In this document: positions 6,551-15,364 of the stretch, in pieces
How the letters are laid out: each line of letters begins with the position of its first letter
Position numbering within the stretch: the stretch's first letter is position 1
Source of the DNA: a virus
Reading direction: 5' to 3' (one strand)
Virus record (IMG/VR): IMGVR_UViG_3300027844_000463
Span: 1-41,755 of that record
Length of the DNA stretch: 41,755 nt
Notes under the pieces: model-generated
Database searches by the model: none
Told to the model about the DNA's origin: nothing
The model's input: only the letters and a program-made list of their open reading frames with translations
Position numbers and translations under genes: made by a program

Positions 6551-8511
6551 CAACGAAGCGCCCGGCGACCAAACGGAAGACTGCGACGAAGCGGAAGCGC
6601 CCGGCGGCACCTGGGGCCAAGCGCCCGGCGCTGATCGGCCCGACCTCGAAAGACCCGGTGACGACGTATGCCCGGGATGTGGGAGCAGGTAAGATTCTGG
6701 CCGGGCGCATGGTGCGGCTGGCCTGCGCTCGTCACCTTGACGACCTGAAGCGGCAGACGACGGACAAGAGTTTTCGGTGGCGCTTCAGCGCGGAACGGGC
6801 GGCGCTCTGCACGAAATTCTTCCGGGACTTCCTCACCCTCGATGACGGTTCGCCGTTCATTCTCATGAACTGGACGAATTTCATCCTTGGCTCGCTCGAA
6901 GGTTGGGTGGACGGGGACAATAACCAGCGCTTCACGACCTCCTACACTGAGACATCGAAGGGCAGCGCGAAATCTCCCACGGCTGCGGGTTACGGGCTCT
7001 ATGGCTTGGTTGGCAAGGATGAGTTCAGCGCTGAGGTTTATGCACTCGGCGTCGATGGAAATCAGGCCGGATACCTCTTCAAGTTCGCGAAACGCATGGC
7101 CGATCGATCGGATGCCCTGATGAGCGTTCTGGATGTCGGCGAGTATCAGATATCGTGGGTTAATCGGGGCTCGTTTTTCAAACCGCTTTCAGCGGAAGGC
7201 CGGTCACTGGACAACAAGCGACCTTACCTCGCGATCGTGGACGAGCTTCACGAGCACCCAACGTCGGTCATCCCTGAGAAGATGCGGCTCGGCTTCAAGG
7301 GCCGGAAGAATGCGCTCCTGTTCGAGATCACGAATGCAGGATTCGACAAGACAAGCGTGTGCTGGGAGCACCACGACTACACGGTGAGGGTGCTCGAAAA
7401 GACTGTTACCGGCGCAGCGGCGGAGCGCTGGTTCGGCTACATCTGCCACCTTGACCCGTGCGAGGAACATCGGCTGGACGGACACACATCGCCTGTCGAT
7501 GGCTGTGTAGACTGCGACGACTGGACGAACCCGAACTGCTGGCTAAAGGTGCAGCCTGCGCTGGATGTCACCATCTCCACGGAACAGCTTCAGGCAGTCG
7601 TGGACGAAGCGCGGGACCGCCCGGCGACACAGTCGCGGACTCGGCGCTTGTCGTTCTGCACTTGGACGCAGGGCCACACGGTCTGGATTCCCTACGACCG
7701 GTGGGACCGCTGTCAAGTTCCGGAAGTGCTGACTGAGAACCGCGATCGGGCCTGTGCAATCGGCTTCGATATGAGCGAGAAACTCGACCTAACGGCAGGC
7801 GTCGTGGCAATCCGGGTGGATGATGACGAGGACGCGGAGCCGGAGACGGTAGAGTTGACGGAAGTCGTCGGCGAGGAGAAGGTGACGCGGATTCTGGATC
7901 TGAATTTCTGCATCGAGCTTGTGCCGTTCTTCTGGATTCCGGAGGACACGGCAAAGGAGCGGGAGAAGTCGGAGCATGTTCCGTTTTCGCTCTGGCGCGA
8001 CATCGGTGCGATGCGCTTCACTCCCGGGCCGGTCATCGATCACGATCTGATCTATCAGCAGGTCATCAAGGAAATCGTTCCGGCCTACCGTCCGCAGCGC
8101 GTCGGCTACGATCCGCACAATGCCACTCAATTCGCGGTGGCGCTGCGGGACAAGGGGAAGCAGGAGATCGCAGAGGTCCGGCAGGGCCGGGCGATGTCGG
8201 AAACCTTCAAGCTGTTCGAAGCGCTCGTGCATCTGAAGCGCGTCCGGCATGCGGGGAATCCGGTGCTCGGCTGGTGTCTGGCAAACGCGGAGCCGAAGAC
8301 AGACCGTTACGAGAACGTGTGGGTAGAAAAGCCTAGCAAAACACGCCGAATTGACGGCATAATCGCTACAGTTATCGCGCTCTCACAGCTTGTCCTCCTG
8401 CCTGCGAGGGTGCGGCGGAAGCGGCGTGAAGCGAGGGTCTTCACCCCGGGAGGCTTCAAGCCTCTTATCGGGCCGAAGGATGAACAGACGACGGCGGAGA
8501 CACCATCATGA
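6547..8511 (+). CDS. terL: Terminase large subunit (HK97-like)
   Basis: A 654-residue packaging ATPase and nuclease. After a Lys/Arg-rich tail (residues 1-27), the ATPase domain has a Walker A variant ETSKGSAKSPTAAG (135-148) and Walker B YLAIVDELHEH (227-237). The nuclease domain begins near residue 404 with AIGFDMSEKLDLTAG. The C-terminus holds RVGYDPHNATQFA and RIDGIIATVIALSQL, typical of the Terminase_1 group. GTG start in a GTGA overlap with the IbrB-like gene; an upstream in-frame ATG at 6490 lies inside that gene and is less likely. Confidence 0.93.
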   Translation: MTTKRPATKRKTATKRKRPAAPGAKRPALIGPTSKDPVTTYARDVGAGKILAGRMVRLACARHLDDLKRQTTDKSFRWRFSAERAALCTKFFRDFLTLDDGSPFILMNWTNFILGSLEGWVDGDNNQRFTTSYTETSKGSAKSPTAAGYGLYGLVGKDEFSAEVYALGVDGNQAGYLFKFAKRMADRSDALMSVLDVGEYQISWVNRGSFFKPLSAEGRSLDNKRPYLAIVDELHEHPTSVIPEKMRLGFKGRKNALLFEITNAGFDKTSVCWEHHDYTVRVLEKTVTGAAAERWFGYICHLDPCEEHRLDGHTSPVDGCVDCDDWTNPNCWLKVQPALDVTISTEQLQAVVDEARDRPATQSRTRRLSFCTWTQGHTVWIPYDRWDRCQVPEVLTENRDRACAIGFDMSEKLDLTAGVVAIRVDDDEDAEPETVELTEVVGEEKVTRILDLNFCIELVPFFWIPEDTAKEREKSEHVPFSLWRDIGAMRFTPGPVIDHDLIYQQVIKEIVPAYRPQRVGYDPHNATQFAVALRDKGKQEIAEVRQGRAMSETFKLFEALVHLKRVRHAGNPVLGWCLANAEPKTDRYENVWVEKPSKTRRIDGIIATVIALSQLVLLPARVRRKRREARVFTPGGFKPLIGPKDEQTTAETPS

Positions 8512-8774
8512 CAAAGCAAGAGTGGAGGAACGCCCTTGTTCGGGTGTGGGCCTACCGCCAGAACATCGGCTTCGAGGATGTCGTGCTGTTCGCAGGGATG
8601 GCGCTGATCACGGTCGCGCTCTGGCCGCTGGCGGAGCGCTGGTTCGGCGCCGGGCAGGTGGCATTCCTTCCCGCTGGTGGTATCCTTGTGTATATGGCTT
8701 TGCCTCAGCGGTTGGGGTTTTTCCATCGCGTGACGCTTCAGGGGCCACCGCAGGCGCCTAAGGGGAGAGGATAA
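8508..8774 (+). CDS. Small two-helix membrane protein
   Basis: An 88-residue protein in ATGA overlap with the large terminase. Two hydrophobic segments are visible (VVLFAGMALITVALWPL and VAFLPAGGILVYMALP), separated by a short polar loop. A gene of this kind between terminase and portal is seen in many siphoviruses, but its function is not known to me. Confidence 0.65.
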   Translation: MTKQEWRNALVRVWAYRQNIGFEDVVLFAGMALITVALWPLAERWFGAGQVAFLPAGGILVYMALPQRLGFFHRVTLQGPPQAPKGRG

Positions 8775-8776
8775 CC

Positions 8777-10060
8777 GTGAGCATCTTTGGCAGCATGGCT
8801 ACCACGAGCGTTAAGGCATCGAGCGACATGGACCGTTCGGGCTGGATGTATCAGAGCACACCCTATTTCCCCTCCGAGTGGAACACGATGCTGTCGGCGG
8901 CAGGATTCACGGTAACGCCTGAGGGAGCGATGGCGCTGTCGTCGTTCTACTCCGGCGTGACGATGATCGCGGCTGACCTCGCGGCATGCCCGTGGAACAC
9001 CTACGAGATGTACCCGGACGGCAAGGGCAAAGATCAGGTGCTCGGCGGATTAGGCATGTTCGGCGTGAAGGGGCTGGCGTATCGCCTGCGCTGGCAGCCG
9101 AATGACACACAGACCTCCATCGAGTTCTTCATGTCGATGGTGGCGCAATTTCTGTTGCGCGGAGTCGCCTACGCTGAAATCGTGTCAGGGCCACGGCTCG
9201 CTGCGAACGAGCAGTTCATCCCGCGCCATCCCGATCGTGTGACTCCTGAGCGCTTGCCGTCGGGACGCTTCCGTTACAAGCTACTGGAGTCGGACGGGCA
9301 GCCACGATACGTGACGCAGGAGGAAATGCTGGTTGTCCGCGACCTCTCGTTCGACAACGGTCTGACCTTCGCATCACGGACGCGGTTCGGCGCGGCGGCG
9401 CTCGGCTCTGCACTCGCGGCGCAGAAGGCTGCGATGAAGTTCTTCAAGTCGGGCATGACGGCAGGGACCGTGGCGACCTACGTTGGCGACATGGAGCCGG
9501 AGGACGAAGACAAGCTCCACGCGAGCATTTCCCGCTATGCCTCAGGCGTGGAGAATTCGTTCGGCCTGATGCTGATTCCGGATGATGTCAAGATCACGAA
9601 TCTGTCGGTGGACCCTGACAAGGCACAGATGATGCAGACGCAGGAGTGGGGCGTGAAGGATGTCGCCCGGCTGTTGCGAATTCCACCCTCGAAGCTCGGC
9701 GTAAAAGATGGGCAGTCCTACTCAACGGCGGTTCAGGAGGCGATCGATTACATCAATACGTGCCTCCGCCCGATCGCTGTGTCCTTCGAGCAGGCGTTTC
9801 AGAGGGATGTCATCATCCGGAAGTCTGAGTTCGTAGTGGAATGCGAGCTTGAGGCGCTGATGCGCGGTGACTTCGAGATGCAGGCGAAGTATTACGAGCT
9901 GTTCATCAAGAGCCGGATTATGCGACCGAGTGAGGTCCGTGTTCGCCTGAACATGAATCCCGATGAGGCTCTTGACGAATTGAGCGCCGGGGACATGCGC
10001 CCGGGGACTCCTGCCGGTTCGACTCCTCCAACGGAGACTGACGGCGTTGCGGATGACTAG
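8777..10060 (+). CDS. Portal protein (HK97 family)
   Basis: A 427-residue portal subunit, which forms the dodecameric ring at the head vertex. Family landmarks are GAMALSSFYSGVTMIAADLA (residues about 50-70), HPDRVTPERLPSGRFRY, the tunnel-loop/stem region GSALAAQKAAMKFFKSG, and the wing motif LLRIPPSKLGVKDGQSYS followed by YINTCLRPIAVSFEQA. GTG start with GGAGAGG six bases upstream. The acidic, Pro-rich C-terminus is probably disordered. Confidence 0.93.
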   Translation: MSIFGSMATTSVKASSDMDRSGWMYQSTPYFPSEWNTMLSAAGFTVTPEGAMALSSFYSGVTMIAADLAACPWNTYEMYPDGKGKDQVLGGLGMFGVKGLAYRLRWQPNDTQTSIEFFMSMVAQFLLRGVAYAEIVSGPRLAANEQFIPRHPDRVTPERLPSGRFRYKLLESDGQPRYVTQEEMLVVRDLSFDNGLTFASRTRFGAAALGSALAAQKAAMKFFKSGMTAGTVATYVGDMEPEDEDKLHASISRYASGVENSFGLMLIPDDVKITNLSVDPDKAQMMQTQEWGVKDVARLLRIPPSKLGVKDGQSYSTAVQEAIDYINTCLRPIAVSFEQAFQRDVIIRKSEFVVECELEALMRGDFEMQAKYYELFIKSRIMRPSEVRVRLNMNPDEALDELSAGDMRPGTPAGSTPPTETDGVADD

Positions 10061-10091
10061 GTGTAGAATAACCAGCGGGAGAACCTGACAC

Positions 10092-11216
10092 ATGATCAAC
10101 GAATTCAAGTCTTTCCTTGGAAGCGGCCTGTGGTCGGTAGAGTCTCGGGCGCTTCAGTCGCTCGTCAACCGTGCTGAAAACGTCACCGCACAGGAGCTTG
10201 AGGCGGCGTTTTCCGCCTTCAGTGAAGCGACCTCGCGAAAGCCTGCGCTGAGCATGGTTGGCGATGTCGCGGTGATTGGCATGTCCGGCCCTATCACTTA
10301 CCGGGAAACATGGATGTCGATGTTCTTCGGCGGTGCCTCCATCGAGAGCATGCAGAACCAGTTTCGTATGGCGCTCGCGGATGAGGATGTGAAAGCGATC
10401 GTCTTCCGCTGCGATACGCCGGGCGGGACCGTGGAGATGGTTCCGGAATTCGCTGATGAAATTTTCGCCGCTAGGGGCGTGAAGCCGATCGTTGCGGTGG
10501 CCGACACTATGATCTGCTCTGCCGGGATCTGGCTCGCGGCGCAGGCTGATCAGATTTGGGTGTCTTCGTCGTCGCTGGTCGGCTCGATTGGCGTGTTCAT
10601 GGAGCACGAGGACTTGAGCGGCATGTTGGAGCAGGCCGGAGTCAAGATCACCACGATCTCCTACGGCGAGCACAAGACAGACGGTTCCCAATGGCTGCCG
10701 CTGGCTGATGAGGCTCAGAAGGGGTTTCAGGCCGATGTCAACCAGATGGGCCGGGAGTTCGATGGAGCCATGGCCCGTGGCCGGGGCGTGAGCACGAAAG
10801 TCGTCGCTGACACCTTCGGGCAGGGGAAGGTCTTCCGTGGCCGGGCGGTGATTTCCGCTGGCTTGGCCGACAAGTTCGGGACGGCTGCCGTGATGATGAA
10901 GCGAGTCACGAAGGTCCGGGCGGCGGGGCCGGGGCTGGCTCTTGAGGCGGCTGTCACTACTCCTGTCCCTGCGGCGGCTTCGGTTCTCGCTACCATCCCG
11001 AAGTGCACAACCTGTGCGACTGGGTGCGACTGCCCTGGCGCAGCCTGTAATCCGGGCTGCGAGACATGCGGCGCGGAATGCCCGTGCTTTATCACCGAAC
11101 TACAAGCTGACAACAGTGAGTCAGACGCGGAAGCGGAAGCGCTCGCGACTGGTGCGCGGCAGGCTGACGTTGACCTGACAGAATCCACGCTTGCGCTGAT
11201 GAGCTCAATCGTGTAA
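10092..11216 (+). CDS. S49-type head maturation protease with Cys-rich tail
   Basis: A 374-residue SppA/ClpP-fold protease. VAVIGMSGPITY starts the fold, RCDTPGGTV is the oxyanion region, SAGIWLAAQAD contains the probable nucleophile Ser143, and YGEHKTDGS contains the probable general base Lys195. In HK97-like phages it trims the capsid precursor, and the capsid gene follows directly. The C-terminal extension is unusual: residues about 303-331 hold nine cysteines (CTTC, CDC, CETC, CPC). This may bind metal or form disulfides and could serve a scaffold role. GGGAGA precedes the ATG. Confidence 0.9.
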   Translation: MINEFKSFLGSGLWSVESRALQSLVNRAENVTAQELEAAFSAFSEATSRKPALSMVGDVAVIGMSGPITYRETWMSMFFGGASIESMQNQFRMALADEDVKAIVFRCDTPGGTVEMVPEFADEIFAARGVKPIVAVADTMICSAGIWLAAQADQIWVSSSSLVGSIGVFMEHEDLSGMLEQAGVKITTISYGEHKTDGSQWLPLADEAQKGFQADVNQMGREFDGAMARGRGVSTKVVADTFGQGKVFRGRAVISAGLADKFGTAAVMMKRVTKVRAAGPGLALEAAVTTPVPAAASVLATIPKCTTCATGCDCPGAACNPGCETCGAECPCFITELQADNSESDAEAEALATGARQADVDLTESTLALMSSIV

Positions 11217-11263
11217 TCTCTGTTTATTCGATTTCACTTTCCCACTTGGAGCGAAGCAGACAA

Positions 11264-12826
11264 ATGAACAAGCCTCTTACTGTTGCGTCATTTATGGTTG
11301 ACCTGATGACCGGCCTTTCCGCAGCGAGCACGGATGTCGTGCAGGTCTGTCTTAACAAGATGGGATTCGAACATACGAGCCCGTGGTTGTCGAAGATGGC
11401 AATGAGCGCCGCAGTCCTTGTGACGGCTGCCATACTTGAGCAGCCCGAACAGGCTGTCCTTTTGATGGGCATCGTCGGTGCCGAACCTGCCGGTATTCGC
11501 GCCCTGCGGGAAAAGGCGGCGAGCATTCACGCCTCACTGAAGGCTCTGAACGACAAGGCGGTGGCGGCTGCCACGGCTGGCGGTCCCGCGCTGACGGACG
11601 AGGATCGGGCCAGTGTCACCGCGCTGAAGGCTGAGTTCGAGACGGTCGAAGGTCTTCGTGTGGACGCGGTGCGGCTGAACGAAGCGGAGCGGAACGCGCC
11701 TGTCGCGCCTGACCCGGATGCGAAGGCGGCTGCCGCAGCTGCGCCGGACGTGAAGGCCGGAACGCTTCGCTCTGAGCTTGACCCGGGGCGTGGGTTCGCT
11801 GACCATCGCGAAATGCTTCAGGACGTGATGAACGCCGGGATGACTGGCCGCGTGTCCGAGAAGCTTCGGCCACTTCAGGCAACGCAGGGTTCAGATGAGC
11901 AGGGTGCTTACAGTGATCCGGCTGGCGGGTTCCTCATCCCTCGCGGAGTTGCGCCGGGCCTACTGACCACGGCGGCGGAGTCAGATTTCATCGCGCCTTT
12001 GGTGACGAACATCTCGCCGATGACCGCACCGACTGTCGCCTTCAACGCTCGGGTGGACAAGAATCACACTACTAGCGTCTCGGGCGGATTCACTGTTTCC
12101 CGGCGCCCGGAGACAGTGGACGGAACTTCGAGCCGTGTGACTTTCGAGCAGGTCATCCTGACGGCGAACGAGGAGTTCGGCTTGGCGTATGCCACTGAGC
12201 GCATTCTGAGCGATTCGCCTCAGTCTTTCGTGGCGATTATCTCGGCAGGCTTCACGGATGAGTTCGCGAACAACGCCATCAGCGAGCGGCTGAACGGCAC
12301 CGGTGTCGGTGAGCGTGGGGGCATCCTCCACGCCAACAACGGATCGCTGATCACTGTCGCGAAGGAAACCGGACAGGCGGCGGCGACCATCGTGAAGGAG
12401 AACATCGATGCCATGGCGGCTCGGTGCTGGCGCTACGGCTCGGCGGTATGGATCGCGAACCAGTCCACCCGTCCGCAGCTTCGCAGTCTCGTGCAGGTGA
12501 TTGGCACCGGCGGCAACCCGGTTCCGTATTTCTTGACGAGCGGCGGTCAGGAAACGTTGGACGGGCGCCCGATTTACTTCACGGAGCATGCGAAGAACCT
12601 CGGCACCGTCGGGGATCTGGTGCTGGCGAACTGGTCGCAGTATCTTGAGGGTGAGTATCAGGGTATGCAGCAGGCGGAGAGCATTCACGTTCGCTTCGTC
12701 TCGGCTGAGAGGGCGTTCCGCTTCTACAAGCGGAATGATGGCCGGACGTGGTGGAGGTCGGCGCTGACTCCGAAGAATAGTGCGCCTACGCTGTCTCCGT
12801 TCCTGACGCTGGCGACACGGGCGTAA
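11264..12826 (+). CDS. Major capsid protein (HK97 fold)
   Basis: A 520-residue precursor of the shell protein. Residues about 75-140 are a charged coiled delta domain (REKAASIHASLKALNDKA, TDEDRASVTALKAEFETV). The HK97 core begins with GAYSDPAGGFLIPRGV and runs through ITANEEFGLAY-like strands and DGRPIYFTEHAKNLG to the C-terminal SIHVRFVSAERAFRFYKRNDGR. The adjacent S49 protease predicts removal of the N-terminal part. The first 75 residues are unusually hydrophobic for a delta domain. An in-frame TTG at 11246 is an alternative start. Confidence 0.92.
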   Translation: MNKPLTVASFMVDLMTGLSAASTDVVQVCLNKMGFEHTSPWLSKMAMSAAVLVTAAILEQPEQAVLLMGIVGAEPAGIRALREKAASIHASLKALNDKAVAAATAGGPALTDEDRASVTALKAEFETVEGLRVDAVRLNEAERNAPVAPDPDAKAAAAAAPDVKAGTLRSELDPGRGFADHREMLQDVMNAGMTGRVSEKLRPLQATQGSDEQGAYSDPAGGFLIPRGVAPGLLTTAAESDFIAPLVTNISPMTAPTVAFNARVDKNHTTSVSGGFTVSRRPETVDGTSSRVTFEQVILTANEEFGLAYATERILSDSPQSFVAIISAGFTDEFANNAISERLNGTGVGERGGILHANNGSLITVAKETGQAAATIVKENIDAMAARCWRYGSAVWIANQSTRPQLRSLVQVIGTGGNPVPYFLTSGGQETLDGRPIYFTEHAKNLGTVGDLVLANWSQYLEGEYQGMQQAESIHVRFVSAERAFRFYKRNDGRTWWRSALTPKNSAPTLSPFLTLATRA

Positions 12827-12884
12827 TCTCGGGCTGAGTTGCTCGAATCTTGAGTTCGGTTTCTTTTTCCTGAGGGCATAGCAG

Positions 12885-13304
12885 ATGGCTTACACAGCGA
12901 ATCGGTTGCTTGCGCGGTTCCTGAGCCGCACCTACATTCACGACATCGCCGACGCGACGGTCGCCACGGAGATCGCGTGGGTCAAGATGGGTCTTGCCTT
13001 CGTGGCGAAGGCCACGCTGGTGAGCGGCACGGGCGTCCTGACCTTCCGCATCATGGCGGCGACGGACAGTTCGGGGACGGGCTCCACGGTGGTCGTCGCG
13101 CATGCCACGCCGACGACGGCTGACGCGGCGGGTGACCAGCTTGTGCTGGAAGTCTCGGCTGAACAGGTGCTCGCGGCGCTCGCGTCCGCATCGCATGTGT
13201 CAGTGGAGATCGACAACGACCACGCGGATGACATCATGGCGATTGATTACCTGATGGAAGGCCTGAACGCCTATGACGGGCTGACGGCGGATGTCATCGC
13301 GTAA
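12885..13304 (+). CDS. Probable head decoration or minor structural protein
   Basis: A 139-residue protein directly downstream of the capsid gene. It is beta-rich and Ala/Val/Thr-rich (GLAFVAKATLVSGTGVLTF, GSTVVVAHATPTT). Position, composition and its own Shine-Dalgarno (GAGGG) suggest an abundant virion protein. I do not recognise a named family. Confidence 0.62.
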   Translation: MAYTANRLLARFLSRTYIHDIADATVATEIAWVKMGLAFVAKATLVSGTGVLTFRIMAATDSSGTGSTVVVAHATPTTADAAGDQLVLEVSAEQVLAALASASHVSVEIDNDHADDIMAIDYLMEGLNAYDGLTADVIA

Positions 13305-13333
13305 GAGGCTCCGGTAACTCGGTATTCGTCAGT

Positions 13334-13353
13334 GGGGCAGCTTCGGCTGCTCT
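13334..13353 (+). other. UUCG-tetraloop RNA hairpin between head genes
   Basis: GCAGC-TTCG-GCTGC forms a perfect five-pair stem closed by a C(UUCG)G tetraloop, one of the most stable RNA loops; flanking G-T/G-C pairs can extend it. No T-run follows, so it is more likely an mRNA-stabilising or processing element than a simple terminator. Confidence 0.5.
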
Positions 13354-13383
13354 GCTGCCATGTCACAAAGGACAACCCTGAAC

Positions 13384-14313
13384 ATGCGAACAGCCCTTTT
13401 CTCTCGTCAACAGTCGGGCGGCGTCTTCACGATCGCCGATTTTGCACAGCATCCCGGCGAAATCTTTTTCGTCCACTCCGGAACCGGCACGGATAGCGCC
13501 GGATACGGCAAGAACCCTGACGCGCCGTTCGCGTCACTGTCCTACGCATTCTCCAGTGACCTCCTGACGGCATCGAAGGGCGATGTGGTCTACCTTATGC
13601 CGGGCCATGTGGAGTCTATCGCGAACGCACAGGTGGCGATGGACATCGCTGGTGTGGCGGTCATCGGTGTGGGCAGCGGCTCGGTCACTCCTCAAGTGCA
13701 TTTCGACCACGCGAACGCCAGTATCGACATCTCGGCGAGCGGGTGTTCAATCGACAATGTGCGGCTGCTCCCGTCGGTGACGATCGTCGCGATCGGTATC
13801 GATGTCAACGCGGCGGCGCTCGATACCACGCTGTCGAACATCGAGGTTCTCCCGGGCGAGGACGGCGCCGGTGTGGACGAATTCGTGTTGGCGATCGACA
13901 TCAAGGCCGGGTGCTCCCGAACGCGGGTGAGCGGCATCAAGGTGCGGCAGCATGCGTCGGCGGCTGGCTGCGTGGCAGCGGTGAAGCTGACGGGCGCGAG
14001 TGATGATGTGGTCATCGAGGATGGTGACTTCGATATGGCAGGTGCGGCTCTGGTCGCGCCCATCAACGGGGACACCACGCTTTCGACCGGCGTTCGGATT
14101 CGGCGCTGCACCTTCGTCACGGACGCGGGTGAGCCCGGCTTCGAGCTTTTGACCGGCACGACCGGTGTCGCGGAAGATTGCTTAGTCTTCGGGAACTTCG
14201 CCACGCTGGCGGCGGCGCTGGTCGGTGACGGCATCGCTCGGTTCCGCTGCGAGAACATCGAGGTGGCGGCGGAGTCTGGCGGCGTGATTGGCACGGCGTC
14301 GGCTGACGACTAA
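13384..14313 (+). CDS. Beta-helix (pectin-lyase-like) virion protein
   Basis: About 309 residues with the rhythm of a right-handed parallel beta-helix: repeated strands such as VAVIGVGSGS, NASIDISASGCSIDNVRLL, SNIEVLPGEDGAG, GVRIRRCTFVTDAG. An N-terminal FVHSGTGTDSAGYGKNP..PFASLSYA block matches the usual start of such proteins. It lies between capsid and connector genes, so a head-surface decoration that may bind polysaccharide is plausible. AAAGGA precedes the chosen ATG; an ATG at 13360 is the alternative but follows a hairpin without Shine-Dalgarno. Confidence 0.72.
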   Translation: MRTALFSRQQSGGVFTIADFAQHPGEIFFVHSGTGTDSAGYGKNPDAPFASLSYAFSSDLLTASKGDVVYLMPGHVESIANAQVAMDIAGVAVIGVGSGSVTPQVHFDHANASIDISASGCSIDNVRLLPSVTIVAIGIDVNAAALDTTLSNIEVLPGEDGAGVDEFVLAIDIKAGCSRTRVSGIKVRQHASAAGCVAAVKLTGASDDVVIEDGDFDMAGAALVAPINGDTTLSTGVRIRRCTFVTDAGEPGFELLTGTTGVAEDCLVFGNFATLAAALVGDGIARFRCENIEVAAESGGVIGTASADD

Positions 14314-14318
14314 AGCTG

Positions 14319-14570
14319 ATGGTTCTGACTCTGGAGGCGCGTGACGAAATCACCGCCTCCAGACTCGGGCCGGTTCGCCAGATAAAGATATTCGCGCCGG
14401 GCTACCCTCCGCTCCAGTGGCGCGAGGTGTGGGAGCGCTTCATGGTGGAATACCCGGGGCAATGGGCGGTCCAGATGTTTCCGCCTGAGGGCAGCCTAGT
14501 GGACGGTAAAGCGGTATATCACCTTTGGGTACTGGAAAACGCGCCTGAAGGATTGGACATTCGCAAATGA
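14319..14570 (+). CDS. DUF7694-like small protein
   Basis: An 83-residue protein. The C-terminal half (VWERFMVEYPGQWAVQMFPP, then AVYHLWVLE) resembles a short phage family I remember as DUF7694, with an aromatic PPE turn and a final HLW strand. Function unknown. It sits between two virion-decoration genes and overlaps the next by ATGA. Confidence 0.55.
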   Translation: MVLTLEARDEITASRLGPVRQIKIFAPGYPPLQWREVWERFMVEYPGQWAVQMFPPEGSLVDGKAVYHLWVLENAPEGLDIRK

Positions 14571-15352
14571 GTTCATTGGGTCCGTGGCAGCTTCCGACGA
14601 TCGTTAACACCTTCATGGCGGTGCTTGGCACGATTACTCCGAGCTTCTGGCCGTTTATGGAGAAAACCGGTGTCTTGGTGTCCGGCCTGTCAGTCGGCGA
14701 CTTGATACCGTCGGAGACGTCAGGCGCAGCGGAAGCGCTTGAAGATGATTTCGCACCTTACGAGCATGTGGGCTTGGTGCAGTCCTACCACTTCCACCCG
14801 ACCGGCGATCATCATCTGGCCGGAATCGACCACGCCAACTACAGCTTCGGGGACGGAACCGACGATTCGGCATTCTCTGTCGGGGTATGGATTTGCCCGA
14901 ATTCGATAGCCACGAATGTCATCGTGGCGAAGTATGACTCCGCTGGTAATCTTGAGGAGTGGCGGTTCTTCATCGACAGCAACGGAAAGCTGTCGCTAGA
15001 GCTTCACGATGCGTCGGCGTCAGCCTCGGAGATCGCCATCAGCGACGACGCGCTGACTATCGGGCAATGGGTGTTTGCCTTGGCGTCATACGACGGCGGT
15101 CAGGCGTCTCCTGTTGTCAATCTGTATGTGGACGGAACGCTGGTCAATGACGGCTCGACCACGGAGACGGGTTCGTATGTCGCGATGGAAGCGACGGCGG
15201 CGCCGCTGACGGTCGGTTGCAGCGGCGTGACGGCCACGCCAGTCGCCGAGTTCCACGGGCGCATCGCTCTGCCCTTCGTGACAGGGAAAGCGCTTACAGC
15301 GGCGGAGGTGAGCCAGCTACACGAGCTTGGTTCAGTCCTTCTTGGGGTCTAA
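14567..15352 (+). CDS. LamG/concanavalin-like decoration protein
   Basis: A 261-residue protein. Residues about 75-255 show the LamG/ConA jelly-roll pattern: FSVGVWICPNSIATNVIVAK, EEWRFFIDSNGKLSLELHD, GQWVFALASYDGG, VNLYVDGTLVNDG and a final GRIALPFVTGKALTAAEV. These domains bind sugars, and in phages they decorate heads or tails. It starts in an ATGA overlap. The N-terminal 45 residues contain a hydrophobic stretch (IVNTFMAVLGTITPSFWPF) that could anchor it in the particle. Confidence 0.75.
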   Translation: MSSLGPWQLPTIVNTFMAVLGTITPSFWPFMEKTGVLVSGLSVGDLIPSETSGAAEALEDDFAPYEHVGLVQSYHFHPTGDHHLAGIDHANYSFGDGTDDSAFSVGVWICPNSIATNVIVAKYDSAGNLEEWRFFIDSNGKLSLELHDASASASEIAISDDALTIGQWVFALASYDGGQASPVVNLYVDGTLVNDGSTTETGSYVAMEATAAPLTVGCSGVTATPVAEFHGRIALPFVTGKALTAAEVSQLHELGSVLLGV

Positions 15353-15364
15353 GGTTGCAGGCCC

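Noticed and set aside
9918-10691. 257-residue minus-strand open frame
   Set aside because: Opposite portal and protease genes; composition reflects the GC-rich complement.
11981-12688. 235-residue minus-strand open frame
   Set aside because: Lies antisense within the major capsid gene and has no support of its own.
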